Source: Paenibacillus pabuli (GTDB taxonomy: Bacteria; Bacillota; Bacilli; Paenibacillales; Paenibacillaceae). Taken from it: 64,000 bases of DNA. Below the pieces are notes generated by a model. The model made no database searches, was not told where the DNA came from, and worked only from the letters and a program-made list of their open reading frames with translations. How positions within the stretch are numbered: the first letter of the stretch is position 1; every line of letters begins with the position of its first letter. The translations under genes were made by a program, and so were the position numbers. Positions 19,401 through 27,301 of this stretch are shown here, one piece after another. The DNA is taken from assembly GCF_039831995.1 (NCBI RefSeq), contig NZ_JBDOIO010000003.1, positions 2,108,001 to 2,172,000 on the forward strand, read 5' to 3'.

Positions 19401-20455
19401 ATAAAATCCCATACGATCAGGAAATAATCCGAGAAGCCCATGCTGTCGATGACTTGAAGTTCATAGTTCAATCGCTGCTCCAGTCCGGAACGAAGCTCCG
19501 AATCCGTCCAGCGTTCTGACTCGGCATATCGTTCTTCCATGCCTTTTTCACAGAGCTGTCTTAGGTAGTCCGAAGGACTCTGCCCCTCAGGCAGCGGTCT
19601 GTACTCAGGCAAGATGGACTTGCCGAATTCCAGCTGCAGTTCACAGGATTCGGCAATACGAACCGTGTTGTTCAGCGCTTCTTCCACATGAGGGAACAAG
19701 CGGGCCATCTCCTGCCCACTTTTCAAATACAACTGATTGGTCCCAATTCGAAGACGACTCTCATCATCGACGGTTTTGCCGGTGCCAATGCAAATTAATA
19801 CATCCTGAAGTTCAGCGTCCGCTTCCGACAGGTAATGCACATCATTGGTCGCCACAAGCGGAATATCCAGTTCCTCTGCTAGACGAATCAGTTGGGGATT
19901 GACTCTCTTCTGTTCTGCCAAACCATGATCCTGAAGCTCCAGATAGAAATCAGGACCAAAAATATGTTTATAACGAAGCGCTGCACGCCGGGCCTCTTCA
20001 TCCCGCCCATGGAGCAAATGCTGGGGAACTTCTCCTCCCAGACAAGCACTCAGGCAGATAATGCCCTCGTGATGAGCAGCCAAACTCTCCATATCAATAC
20101 GTGGCTTGTAATGGAAACCTTCCAAATGCCCGATGGAGCATAATTTCATCAGGTTGCGGTAACCCGTCATGTTCTTCGCCAGCAAAATCAGGTGGTGAAT
20201 CGGCTGATCCTTGCGGCTACCCCGCTCCTTGCGGGACCCTGCAGTCATGTATGCCTCACAACCGATTATCGGCTTGATGCCCCGTTCGATACAGGCTTTA
20301 TAAAAGGGAACAGCGCCGTACATAACGCCGTGATCGGTCAATGCGAGTGTGGTCATTCCAAGATCTGCGGCCTGGTTCACGAGATCCGGAATACGCGCAG
20401 CGCCGTCCAGCAAACTATATTCACTATGAACGTGCAAGTGCACAAAAGAACTCAT
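16472..20455 (-). CDS. dnaE: DNA polymerase III subunit alpha (DnaE) with two low-complexity insertions
   Basis: C-family replicative polymerase, used in Bacillus to extend RNA primers before PolC. Order: PHP domain (FVHLHVHSEYSLLDGAARI at the N terminus), palm/thumb/fingers with catalytic PDIDIDFSDERR, the tandem HhH region (ITFGTMAARAAVRDVGRAL is nearby), an OB fold, and a C-terminal tail. 1327 residues against about 1115 in B. subtilis. Most of the excess is two inserts: an acidic Asp/Glu/Gly-rich stretch at about 817-924, between the FTPV strand and IRFGLAAVKNVG, and an Ala/Gly/Ser/Arg-rich linker at about 1167-1255 of much higher GC. AAAGGAAG precedes ATG 20455. Confidence 0.97.
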   Translation of the reverse strand: MSSFVHLHVHSEYSLLDGAARIPDLVNQAADLGMTTLALTDHGVMYGAVPFYKACIERGIKPIIGCEAYMTAGSRKERGSRKDQPIHHLILLAKNMTGYRNLMKLCSIGHLEGFHYKPRIDMESLAAHHEGIICLSACLGGEVPQHLLHGRDEEARRAALRYKHIFGPDFYLELQDHGLAEQKRVNPQLIRLAEELDIPLVATNDVHYLSEADAELQDVLICIGTGKTVDDESRLRIGTNQLYLKSGQEMARLFPHVEEALNNTVRIAESCELQLEFGKSILPEYRPLPEGQSPSDYLRQLCEKGMEERYAESERWTDSELRSGLEQRLNYELQVIDSMGFSDYFLIVWDFIAYAHRQGIVTGPGRGSSAGSLVAYTLHITDVDPMKYNLLFERFLNPERISMPDIDIDFSDERRDEVIDYVADKYGKAHVAQIITFGTMAARAAVRDVGRALNVPYGEVDKAAKLIPAQLGINIRRAMEATPELKALYETKPKTRELLDMAMKVEGMPRHASTHAAGVVISRDPLTDAVPLQEGSEGTALTQYSMENLESIGLLKMDFLGLRTLSIIERCLRWIGEEGEVPDFRYIADDDAATYEMLGRGDTMGIFQLESAGMRRVLKDLKPTVFEDIISVLALYRPGPMEFISKYIQGKHGEIEIDYPHADLESILKDTYGIIVYQEQIMQIASRMAGFSLGEADLLRRAVSKKKREVLDLERGHFVQGSLKQGYSEEEADLVYDMIVKFANYGFPRAHAAAYGVLAFQTAYLKAHYPVHFMASMLTAVMGSHRKVAEYVVECRRMGIEVLPPDVNESGILFTPVFAVPGKPEKNQTDGSDMNDGNNPEHDMYDHSGQDEYGEAPLPDDPGPMPEEGDDSYGWQASTAMHEAVNQDSLSGNGNESSATKHLDRDETAISGIADQDRNQAEVFTSGSIRFGLAAVKNVGTQAMESIMLVRKERPFDSLLDFCRRVDLRVCNKRVIESLIQAGAFDTLPGHRAQLLAMLDETVEAALKWRKEREDLQIQLFDFVETPNWEIEYPQIPAYSATQQLELERELLGLYLSGHPLDDYEDVLESSGADRIMELTEAADDTMAVAAGMVVSVKSITTKQGKAMAFMELEDQIERCEVVLFPEVWRRSQQHVGKGELLVVRAKVQQQDEGFKLLAEEVAPLSQAALEQQLRSRERRGKPGSGSPSRQAAPVRQPAGAGAGAVRSSAGGGPAAARSGEGADKAEATPGSSPGSNASAVGAEQSRRSQAAQQRVFVKITPQSEKPELLARLKQLLQQHPGPVATVLFYEQQQKLLALSDAYRIKPSPTLFSEMEQMLGEGTVKIK

Positions 20456-20591
20456 GTTCGTTACTTCCTTTCGCCGCGGATAGCTGCAGCATTAGTCTTT
20501 CGGAACCCATGCTGCCTATCTTTCTTCTATATGAATACAATAAATGAATAGAATTTCATTAGGTACAACAGTACTTTATTATTCTATTTTA

Positions 20592-20621
20592 TCATATCGA
20601 CCGGGGGCACGCCCATACAAT
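20592..20621 (+). promoter_or_regulatory. Sigma-E promoter for ytrH-ytrI
   Basis: TCATATC (20592-20598), a 15-nt spacer, then CATACAAT (20614-20621), a perfect match to the sigma-E -10 consensus. It lies about 75 bp before ytrH. ytrHI is a known mother-cell operon in B. subtilis. Confidence 0.75.
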
Positions 20622-20697
20622 AGGAGTACAAGCCACTCCCCCTGTTTCGGACCACTGACAGGAGGTGTGCTGCTGGGTCTGAAAGGGGTGTTTGTGG

Positions 20698-21027
20698 GTG
20701 AGCACATTTTTATCCAAAGCCATTCTTGATTTCTTTATTGCGTTTGGTATCGTGCTGGGCGGCGCGATGATCGGAGGAATTGGTGCTGTTATCTCTCTCC
20801 AGCCTCCGACTCAGACGATGCTTGATATTTCCGGAAAAATCAAGATATGGGCGCTTGCAGCCGCAGTTGGCGGCACCATCGATCCGATGCGTGTCATCGA
20901 GAGCAACTTTCTCGACGGCAATCTGTCGCCTGCGGTCAAGCAAATTCTGTACCTGATCTCGGCTTTTATGGGCGCTCATATGGGAACCGAACTCGTAAAA
21001 TGGGTATGTGGCGGAGGCCGGGGTTAA
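20698..21027 (+). CDS. ytrH: Sporulation membrane protein YtrH
   Basis: About 109 residues with three hydrophobic segments: FFIAFGIVLGGAMIGGIGAV, IWALAAAVGGTIDPMRVIES and IKQILYLISAFMGAHMG-like C-terminal helices. YtrH and YtrI are needed for efficient sporulation in B. subtilis and act at the forespore membrane. GTG 20698 follows AAAGGGG with a good spacer; a TTG two codons earlier is too close to it. It is preceded by a sigma-E promoter and followed after 21 bp by ytrI, and is divergent from dnaE as in Bacillus. Confidence 0.9.
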   Translation: MSTFLSKAILDFFIAFGIVLGGAMIGGIGAVISLQPPTQTMLDISGKIKIWALAAAVGGTIDPMRVIESNFLDGNLSPAVKQILYLISAFMGAHMGTELVKWVCGGGRG

Positions 21028-21048
21028 TATGACATCGGGACTGCGCCA

Positions 21049-21537
21049 ATGAGGATTCCGCCTTTTTCACGCTACCGTCCGCTTATGCGCATGACTGCTG
21101 TGTTTGTCCTGGGAATGATCGCGGGAAGCATCGTATATAACGGTGTATTTCACCTGAGCTATAACAAGCTCTGGCTAACCAATCAGGAATTGCAGCTCCA
21201 GCTGCATCAGAATGAGGAGGATATCAAAACGCTGAAAAAATACAGTAAACGGCAAACCGTCATTAAGGAAATTAAGGTGCGAGCCGAAGAGTCTGACAAA
21301 GGACCGGACGAGGCATCGCTCAAAATCATGCTGCAGAAGCTGGGGGACGAGCTTGAGGTTCTTCGCGGACGTGATGTATTCAATATCGATGAGTACAGCA
21401 AAATGACACGCATCATGTTGAACCAGAAAGTCTACACAGTCAGAGAAAAAGAATATACCGTACAGGTCAAAACGATGCTCGTTATGGAAGGCGTACTTCA
21501 GGTTTGGGTGCAAATCCGGATGCATGTTCCGGCTTAA
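21049..21537 (+). CDS. ytrI: Sporulation protein YtrI
   Basis: 162 residues: one N-terminal TM helix (about 13-33, RMTAVFVLGMIAGSIVYNGV), then a coiled-coil rich in Gln, Glu and Leu (about 40-85) and a C-terminal beta-rich domain. This layout matches Bacillus YtrI, a single-pass sporulation membrane protein paired with YtrH. No strong ribosome site precedes ATG 21049, suggesting translational coupling to ytrH. Exact molecular function is not known. Confidence 0.87.
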   Translation: MRIPPFSRYRPLMRMTAVFVLGMIAGSIVYNGVFHLSYNKLWLTNQELQLQLHQNEEDIKTLKKYSKRQTVIKEIKVRAEESDKGPDEASLKIMLQKLGDELEVLRGRDVFNIDEYSKMTRIMLNQKVYTVREKEYTVQVKTMLVMEGVLQVWVQIRMHVPA

Positions 21538-21632
21538 TTACGGGGAAGCAGCTAGAAAAAACTGCCCCTTATCCGCTGCTTGCGTGGTACAATAAGGGCA
21601 GTAAATGCTTTCCAGAAAAGGAGCTGCTTTTC

Positions 21633-21974
21633 GTGTTGATCGATGTTCTCAAGTATGTCCTGATCGCCATTTTCGCTCTAGCCATGGTCTGTTCGGCTCT
21701 GAACAGCATTCGTTCGCATCGGGCCGCGAGTACTGCTGACGCTGGTCTTTACCGTTCGTGGACCAACATCTGGATGGGTGGCATGCTGATTGTACTATCC
21801 GTAATCCTCATGTTTGTCATCACCGGCTCGAGCCTCTCCATTGTTGTGGAAGCGCTCTTTCTGATAATCGGTGCCTACAATCTGTTCGCCGGTTTGCGAA
21901 ACCGCAGCTACTTTGCCCGTCTACGGGAGCACAGCGGAAATCAGTCAGGCGGCGCGTCCAGGCAGTCTGTTTAA
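21633..21974 (+). CDS. YtpI-like membrane protein
   Basis: 113 residues, three TM helices: LIDVLKYVLIAIFALAMVC, IWMGGMLIVLSVILMFVITG and SLSIVVEALFLIIGAYNLFAG, with a basic Ser/Gly tail. This fits the YtpI family of small Bacillus membrane proteins. The start is GTG 21633, 9 nt after AAAAGGAG. The frame is open further upstream into ytrI but without a ribosome site. An imperfect ACTGCCC/GGGCAGT hairpin at about 21563-21601 separates it from ytrI and may attenuate read-through. Function unknown. Confidence 0.8.
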   Translation: MLIDVLKYVLIAIFALAMVCSALNSIRSHRAASTADAGLYRSWTNIWMGGMLIVLSVILMFVITGSSLSIVVEALFLIIGAYNLFAGLRNRSYFARLREHSGNQSGGASRQSV

Positions 21975-22002
21975 TGCACGTGTTTGTAGTTTATCTGCAG
22001 CG

Positions 22003-22096
22003 AAAAGAGGATATTCCACTCCATCGATACATGTCTGAACACTGGCTGTAACAGCGGTTCGACATTACACAAGTGAGGTGAGGAATATCCTCTTTT
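22003..22096. repeat. 94-bp nested inverted repeat between convergent ytpI and ytoI
   Basis: Perfect 15-bp outer arms AAAAGAGGATATTCC (22003-22017) and GGAATATCCTCTTTT (22082-22096). Inside are a bulged ATGTC(T)GAAC/GTTCGACAT helix and a GCTGT-A-ACAGC tip. Read as RNA it folds into one long hairpin. T runs at both ends suit a bidirectional terminator, but the size and nesting also fit a small repeat element. Confidence 0.75.
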
Positions 22097-22138
22097 GTTA
22101 CACATATTGCAGCAGTTAATCCAAAAAAAACACCTGAA

Positions 22139-23473
22139 CTAGCCGTGGTCAATGGATTGCAGTGTCATGATCGCTTTGCATACGACGTTTCCTTCACGGG
22201 TAATGACAATGTCCATCTTACAGGTTCGGCGGCTCGTCTCCAGAATGACCGGACGAACCAATATCTGGTCCTCGATCTGCACCGGATGGACAAAATACGT
22301 CGTTACATTATCTACGACATAATCGTTACCTGTGACATCCCAGGCAGCCCGCCGTCCCGCCTGCGTCATAACGTTCAGCAGTACCCCTTCAGAGATCGTC
22401 CCCAGATCTGTCGCCATCTGCGGAATAATGAATCCATGAAACATCAACTCATTCTGTTCACCGCGTTCCTCGGCGAAGCCGTTCCAGATCAGATGATCAA
22501 AGGTCTCGCCCAGCTGCGGCTGCTTCTGCGCGTCCCGCATTGCCTGCAGTACTTCCTTGCGCGTGATCGAGGCAATCAACTTGCGATTACGATCCACGAT
22601 GGGTAGAAAGTCAATGCCTTCCCAAGTCATGATCTGCGCGGCAGAAGCCAGTGAGGTTTGCAGCGAAGCAGTGACCGGGCGGCGCACGACGCATTTCTCA
22701 ATGCTCTGGTCTTCCAGAAGCTCGCTTACATCCTTCAGGCTGACAATACCGATAACACGATTCCATTCGTCAACCACGGGAAAGCGATGATCTCCCGTTT
22801 CGGCAACCAGCTTGTGAAAATCGGCAGCAGAGCTGGTGACTTTGAGTACTTGAAGACGAGGCTTCTGACCAATAATGTCTTCCACAAGCATGATTTTTTT
22901 CTTGATCAATCGGTCAAAGATTGCCCTGTTAATCATCGAAGCTACGGTGAATGTATCATGTCTGGAAGAAATAATCGGCAGTCCCAGTTCGTCTGCCAGC
23001 AATCTGACTTCACGACTTGTGCCGAATCCACCGGTGATAAGTACTCCTGCTCCCTGCTCAAGCGCAAGAGAATGGGCATTATCCCGGTTACCAACAATAA
23101 GCAGACTTCCAGCATCTATATAACGGGCCATGGCCTGCTCTTTCATCGCACCAATCACATACTTGTGGAGTGGTTTGGACAAGCCATCACTGCCTCCGAG
23201 CACATGACCTTCCACGATCGTGACCACATCGGCAAAGGTCAGCTGTTCTGACATGCCGCGCGGCCTCTTTTCGATACGTACTGTTCCAATCCGTTCCTTG
23301 GTCACCACCAGCCCAAAGTTTTCTGCTTCCTTGACAGCCCGATAAGCTGTCCCTTCACTTACGCCAAGCTCCCTTGCCAGTCCGCGAACCGATATTTTAC
23401 TGCCGACTTTTAATTGTTCGATATGCTGCAGCAGCTGTTCATGCTTCGTCACGTTTTCTTCCTGTCCGTCCAT
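22139..23473 (-). CDS. ytoI: HTH-DRTGG-CBS-hotdog transcription regulator (YtoI/SpxR type)
   Basis: About 444 residues. Order: an N-terminal winged HTH (about 10-65, SVRGLARELGVSEGTAYRAVKEAENFG), a DRTGG domain (about 85-190), two CBS motifs (about 195-310) and a C-terminal PaaI-type hotdog domain (about 330-440). The same combination occurs in B. subtilis YtoI and streptococcal SpxR, regulators thought to sense adenine nucleotides through CBS and acyl-CoA-like ligands through the hotdog. ATG 23473 is chosen because GGGGG lies 8 nt upstream; an in-frame GTG at 23482 lies inside it. Target genes cannot be told from here; in Bacillus ytoI also lies near ytrI and ytpI. Confidence 0.92.
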   Translation of the reverse strand: MDGQEENVTKHEQLLQHIEQLKVGSKISVRGLARELGVSEGTAYRAVKEAENFGLVVTKERIGTVRIEKRPRGMSEQLTFADVVTIVEGHVLGGSDGLSKPLHKYVIGAMKEQAMARYIDAGSLLIVGNRDNAHSLALEQGAGVLITGGFGTSREVRLLADELGLPIISSRHDTFTVASMINRAIFDRLIKKKIMLVEDIIGQKPRLQVLKVTSSAADFHKLVAETGDHRFPVVDEWNRVIGIVSLKDVSELLEDQSIEKCVVRRPVTASLQTSLASAAQIMTWEGIDFLPIVDRNRKLIASITRKEVLQAMRDAQKQPQLGETFDHLIWNGFAEERGEQNELMFHGFIIPQMATDLGTISEGVLLNVMTQAGRRAAWDVTGNDYVVDNVTTYFVHPVQIEDQILVRPVILETSRRTCKMDIVITREGNVVCKAIMTLQSIDHG

Positions 23474-23574
23474 CTGTACCACCCCCGAAGATGCATCTGT
23501 ACTATTCTGTATCTATTATAACACGGCCTGAGGAAAATAACCCCATCCCCCACTCTTCGTTTATCAACGTAAAA

Positions 23575-23611
23575 AGACCGATTACCCTTCGGTTTGAAGG
23601 ATAATCGGTCT
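23575..23611 (-). terminator. Terminator after the 95-residue membrane protein
   Basis: Arms AGACCGATTACCCTTC (23575-23590) and GAAGGATAATCGGTCT (23596-23611), 16 bp with one wobble, loop of 5. On the minus strand a TTTTT tail follows. Confidence 0.88.
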
Positions 23612-23643
23612 AAGGATTCTGACCTGGCTTCGTGATGCAGGGT

Positions 23644-23931
23644 TTAAACAGACTTGCTCTGCTCCTGCTTGTCCACCAGCTTCATCTCCCACTGCCGCAG
23701 CTTGGCCCGGCGAACGGCTTCCAGCGCACGCTTCTTCTCTTCATCCACACCGAGAATGAAATGAAGGTGCGCACCAATAATTAATAGGGAGAACAGCACC
23801 CAAACGATGCCAAAAATATTAACCCAGTCCATTCCACCAGCGAAGGAAATTCGCGGCAGCGCGATAACCAACATTGCCAGAGCGATAAGCAGGTAGATCA
23901 CATGTTTTGCCTTTTTCAACCTTTTCACCAT
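23644..23931 (-). CDS. Small two-TM membrane protein of unknown function
   Basis: 95 residues: basic N terminus, TM1 at about 10-30 (VIYLLIALAMLVIALPRISF), TM2 at about 37-58 (VNIFGIVWVLFSLLIIGAHL), then a charged cytoplasmic tail rich in Lys, Arg, Glu and Gln. ATG 23931 has AAGGAG upstream. It lies between ytoI and the YlbF-family gene, all leftward. No recognised domain. Confidence 0.75.
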   Translation of the reverse strand: MVKRLKKAKHVIYLLIALAMLVIALPRISFAGGMDWVNIFGIVWVLFSLLIIGAHLHFILGVDEEKKRALEAVRRAKLRQWEMKLVDKQEQSKSV

Positions 23932-24027
23932 ACACAGCTCCTTCGTTCTTGATCGACTCTATATGTCTAGTCTATGAACGGGAACGGTGCAATATGAAAG
24001 ATTCAGACAAATAACTTGTAAAACGTC

Positions 24028-24375
24028 TTAAGCTTCAGCGCCGCCATACAGATGGCCCAGGCTGTCAGCAATAATTTTGTTCACATCTTCAATGATTACG
24101 CTCAGACGACGCTCAGCATCGAATAGACGACGAATGTTGAGATTCAGGCTCAGTACCTCAAACAGTTTCTCCATTTTCTCCATCTCGTCCGGAGCCGGCA
24201 TGTCGCCGCTCATCATGCGTTGTTGCAATTCCATTTGTTGATCACGGAAGCTGTCCAGCATGCGTTTCGCCTCCGGGTCAGCTTCAATCAGCTTCATCGC
24301 GGAAGTGATTTCTTCCACCTCGCTGCTTTCTCTCAGTGCTTTGGCCAAATCATTGGCTTTGTCATAAATATTCAC
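24028..24375 (-). CDS. YlbF/YmcA/YheA-family protein
   Basis: 115 residues, almost wholly alpha-helical. The family core is clear: MNIYDKANDLAKALRESSEV at the start, then KRMLDSFRDQQMELQQ and NLNIRRLFDAERRLSVIIED. YlbF and YmcA with YaaT form the Bacillus Y-complex that promotes RNase Y-dependent mRNA maturation and affects Spo0A, competence and biofilms; YheA is a paralogue of unknown role. Because the next gene block is YheC/YheD-like and Bacillus has yheA-yheB-yheC-yheD, YheA is the better match. GTG 24375 follows GAGGAGG. It is divergent from the ATP-grasp array. Confidence 0.88.
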   Translation of the reverse strand: MNIYDKANDLAKALRESSEVEEITSAMKLIEADPEAKRMLDSFRDQQMELQQRMMSGDMPAPDEMEKMEKLFEVLSLNLNIRRLFDAERRLSVIIEDVNKIIADSLGHLYGGAEA

Positions 24376-24654
24376 TATTATTCCTCCTCAATTTGGATTG
24401 TTCTGCTGCTATCCATTCATTTCCTCATTTTTCTCGTCGCAACGTTCACCCGTGTTTATACACGCATTTCTCTTCACTCAAACACTGGCTGACCCAGACA
24501 GGTCATCGATTACGATGCCAAATCAATTGCATTTAATCCAAATGGGTCAATCACCAAGGGGTATATGTCCTCATATGATGAAGCACATGCCATGTTCAGA
24601 TGCCGTTCAACTTCGAGATCAGACATCAAGTTGCCGCCCGGAAGGAGATCCGTG

Positions 24655-26022
24655 ATGTCCACTAAAAAAGTAACGATTCAGGTTACCGGCTCGGGCATCC
24701 TGCAGGACGACGTCATCATGCTGGGCGAAGGGGTGCTCAAGGCCCTTAAAATCCCTTCGGGAAGGCCGCTTCAGCTTCATTTCGGCTCTTACCGCCGTGA
24801 AGTCACCGTTATTCCGGTTCCCAGATATGACGGCCTTCGCATCAATCAGACGGTAGCCAGCAAGACCGGCCTGGTTCCCCGTTCGGTCCTGAGTGTATCC
24901 TATCGTTCAGCCAGCCGTACGCTGCGCCTTGGACCCTTCATCAGTGTGCTGGTAAGCCAGGATTATCCCGATCAGCCCGATCGGCCCTTTGGCTCCATCA
25001 CGATGTTCTGTCATGAGCTGGTGAACGCCTGCCGTAAGCAGGGCGCCTATGTATCCTTTTTCACACCAGAGGATATCGGAGCGGTAACGGGTCATATTCA
25101 GGGCTGGGTGTATGATGACGGCTGGAAAAAGACGGTTCTGCCCATTGCAGACGTCGTCAATAACAGGCTGACATCCCGTAAGCTTGAGAACAAACCTAGC
25201 GTACAGCATTTCATGAAAGAAGTAAAATCTCTCTACGGCACACAAACCTTTAATGAAAAGTTCCTGGACAAAAATGAAGTGTTTGATGCCTTGAAGTCCA
25301 TTACAACGCTCAAAAGGGTCCTGCCCGAATCTCATTTGCTGAAGTCCTCTGCCACGCTCAAAACGATGTGCAGCAAGCATCCGGTTGTATTTCTCAAACC
25401 GGTGCGAGGTTCGCTTGGCAAAGGCATCATTCGGGTCTCCCGTCAAATTGACGGCAGTTTCCTAACACTCGCAACCAGTGTGGGGGGCACCCGCAAACAA
25501 ACGTATGCTTCCCTGGATAAACTCTATGCCAGTCTGTCCGGAAAAATGAAAACGACGCGTTACCAGATCCAGCAAGGCCTGTCTCTCATCGACAACAGCG
25601 GCCGCCCTGTAGACTTCCGTGCCCTGGTACAAAAAAACCGGTCAGGCAAATGGAGCGTTACTTCCATCGTAGCTCGCATTGCCGGAGGAAGCCACTACGT
25701 ATCGAATCTGGCTCGGGGCGGAAGCCTCAGTACCGTTAAGGAGGCCGTGGCCAAAACCCAGCTTCCCGGATCAGCCAAAGCCTCAGCTTATGCCAATCTT
25801 CATACGGCAGCGCTCGACATTGCCAAAGGAATTGAGCATGCGATTCCCGCCCATTTCGGTGAACTTGGTATCGATCTTGCGATGGATACCACTGGTCGTG
25901 TCTGGCTGCTGGAGGTTAATTCCAAACCGTCCAAGAATGACAATACGCCACTGAGCGAGAGTAAAATCCGGCCCTCTGTCAAAGCCATGCTGGAATACTC
26001 CACTTATCTGGCCGGATTCTGA
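24655..26022 (+). CDS. YheC/YheD-family ATP-grasp protein 1 (long form)
   Basis: 455 residues, linked by homology to endospore-coat-associated YheC/YheD. An N-terminal domain of about 105 residues (starting VTIQVTGSGILQDDVIML) precedes the ATP-grasp fold. Grasp motifs visible are FLKPVRGSLGKGIIRVS (nucleotide loop), VDFRALVQKN, and the metal-binding LLEVNSKP near the C terminus. Such folds usually ligate an acid to an amine using ATP; the substrate is unknown. ATG 24655 has AAGGAG with a 7-nt spacer; 30 upstream in-frame codons are excluded. First of five tandem copies on one strand. Confidence 0.9.
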   Translation: MSTKKVTIQVTGSGILQDDVIMLGEGVLKALKIPSGRPLQLHFGSYRREVTVIPVPRYDGLRINQTVASKTGLVPRSVLSVSYRSASRTLRLGPFISVLVSQDYPDQPDRPFGSITMFCHELVNACRKQGAYVSFFTPEDIGAVTGHIQGWVYDDGWKKTVLPIADVVNNRLTSRKLENKPSVQHFMKEVKSLYGTQTFNEKFLDKNEVFDALKSITTLKRVLPESHLLKSSATLKTMCSKHPVVFLKPVRGSLGKGIIRVSRQIDGSFLTLATSVGGTRKQTYASLDKLYASLSGKMKTTRYQIQQGLSLIDNSGRPVDFRALVQKNRSGKWSVTSIVARIAGGSHYVSNLARGGSLSTVKEAVAKTQLPGSAKASAYANLHTAALDIAKGIEHAIPAHFGELGIDLAMDTTGRVWLLEVNSKPSKNDNTPLSESKIRPSVKAMLEYSTYLAGF

Positions 26023-26052
26023 AGAGTGATCCATTACAGGAGGTGCATTCCG

Positions 26053-27243
26053 ATGCCATCATCGCCCTCAACATCAACCATAGCCATTCTGGTCCGTGGT
26101 GCAGAAGGATCACCGCCGTTCTCGGATGAACTCTTTTGCCGCCGTCTCAGTTTGGAGAGTCATCGTTATGACCTGGATATCATTGTGTTGCCCATATCCG
26201 GTGACAGAGATAATCCCCTACCCGAAAAAGGATACATTTACCGTAACGGACAATGGAAAACAGCTCCTGTCAGCAAGGTACAGATGCTGATGGATCGGTG
26301 TCTGCTGCCACTCCCAAGACGATGGAGACAGCAGCTACATGAACTTGCTTTATTTGGCAGCAGGCACAACAGACCGTATTGGTCTGCTTCCCTCCCGGGT
26401 AAATGGAAAGTCCATCGGGCATTGACTCGCGAGAAACAGCTGAGCAGACTTCTCGTCCCAACCGTACTTCTTCAGCCTCATGCTTCATGGGAGCAGTGGC
26501 TGGAACGATGGCCCAAGGGACTTTTCTTCAAGCCTGTTTCAGGAACTCATGGCAAGGAAACGTTTCGTCTCACCCAAGGAAATGAAACACACACATGGAC
26601 CATTGAAGGCAGAGATAAGGACAATGAACGTTTTCAGCGTACATTTTATACGCGTCATACCCTCTCGACTTGGCTTGAAATTCAAATCGCCCATCGCCGG
26701 ATGATCATGCAGCCATATTTGGACCTGAGTCATGACGGATATCCATTCGACATCCGGGCCCTGGTGCAAAAAAACGGACATGGACGCTGGACCCTGACAG
26801 GATGCATGGTTCGTGAAGGCGCAGAGGGCTCCCTTACCTCCAATTTGCATGGGGGAGGCAAGGCATATCCAGCTGACCCTTACCTGCTCGATCGATACGG
26901 GAGGATGCGTGCCAGCACCATTCTAGAAGGGATTAACCATGCTGCTGCTCTAATCCCTCCCTTGCTGGAAGGTCAATTCGGCAGACTTGCTGAATTGGGA
27001 CTGGATTTTGGAGCAGATTCGACAGGTCGCCTCTGGCTGCTGGAGGTCAATTCGAAGCCAGGGCGGTCTTCATTCGCAGAGGCAGGTGACCAACACATGC
27101 AGACCCTGACTTATACCCAGCCGCTTGCCTATGCTCGTTATTTGCTGCAACAACATGTTCTCACGGACGTCGTTCGTCCAATGAAAATGCCGAATACATC
27201 CAGCACAGCTGGCCTGAAACCCATCCCGATTCACGGCGGCTAG
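26053..27243 (+). CDS. YheC/YheD-family ATP-grasp protein 2 (short form)
   Basis: 396 residues without the extra N-terminal domain of copies 1 and 3. It begins with an N-terminal Rossmann-like part (TIAILVRGAEGSPPFSDELF) and has FFKPVSGTHGKETFRL, DIRALVQKNGHGRWTLTGCM, SNLHGGGKA and LLEVNSKPGRSSF. ATG 26053 is used since AGGAGG lies 9 nt before it. It starts 30 bp after copy 1 and is probably in the same transcript. The cysteine-containing MVREG segment and SNLHGGG motif are shared with copy 5, so these two are probably closest relatives. Confidence 0.9.
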   Translation: MPSSPSTSTIAILVRGAEGSPPFSDELFCRRLSLESHRYDLDIIVLPISGDRDNPLPEKGYIYRNGQWKTAPVSKVQMLMDRCLLPLPRRWRQQLHELALFGSRHNRPYWSASLPGKWKVHRALTREKQLSRLLVPTVLLQPHASWEQWLERWPKGLFFKPVSGTHGKETFRLTQGNETHTWTIEGRDKDNERFQRTFYTRHTLSTWLEIQIAHRRMIMQPYLDLSHDGYPFDIRALVQKNGHGRWTLTGCMVREGAEGSLTSNLHGGGKAYPADPYLLDRYGRMRASTILEGINHAAALIPPLLEGQFGRLAELGLDFGADSTGRLWLLEVNSKPGRSSFAEAGDQHMQTLTYTQPLAYARYLLQQHVLTDVVRPMKMPNTSSTAGLKPIPIHGG

Positions 27244-27301
27244 GCCCGCAGCGCCCGCTTGCCATGGAGCCGAAGGATTTTTCAGGATAGGAGGATAAAT
27301 C

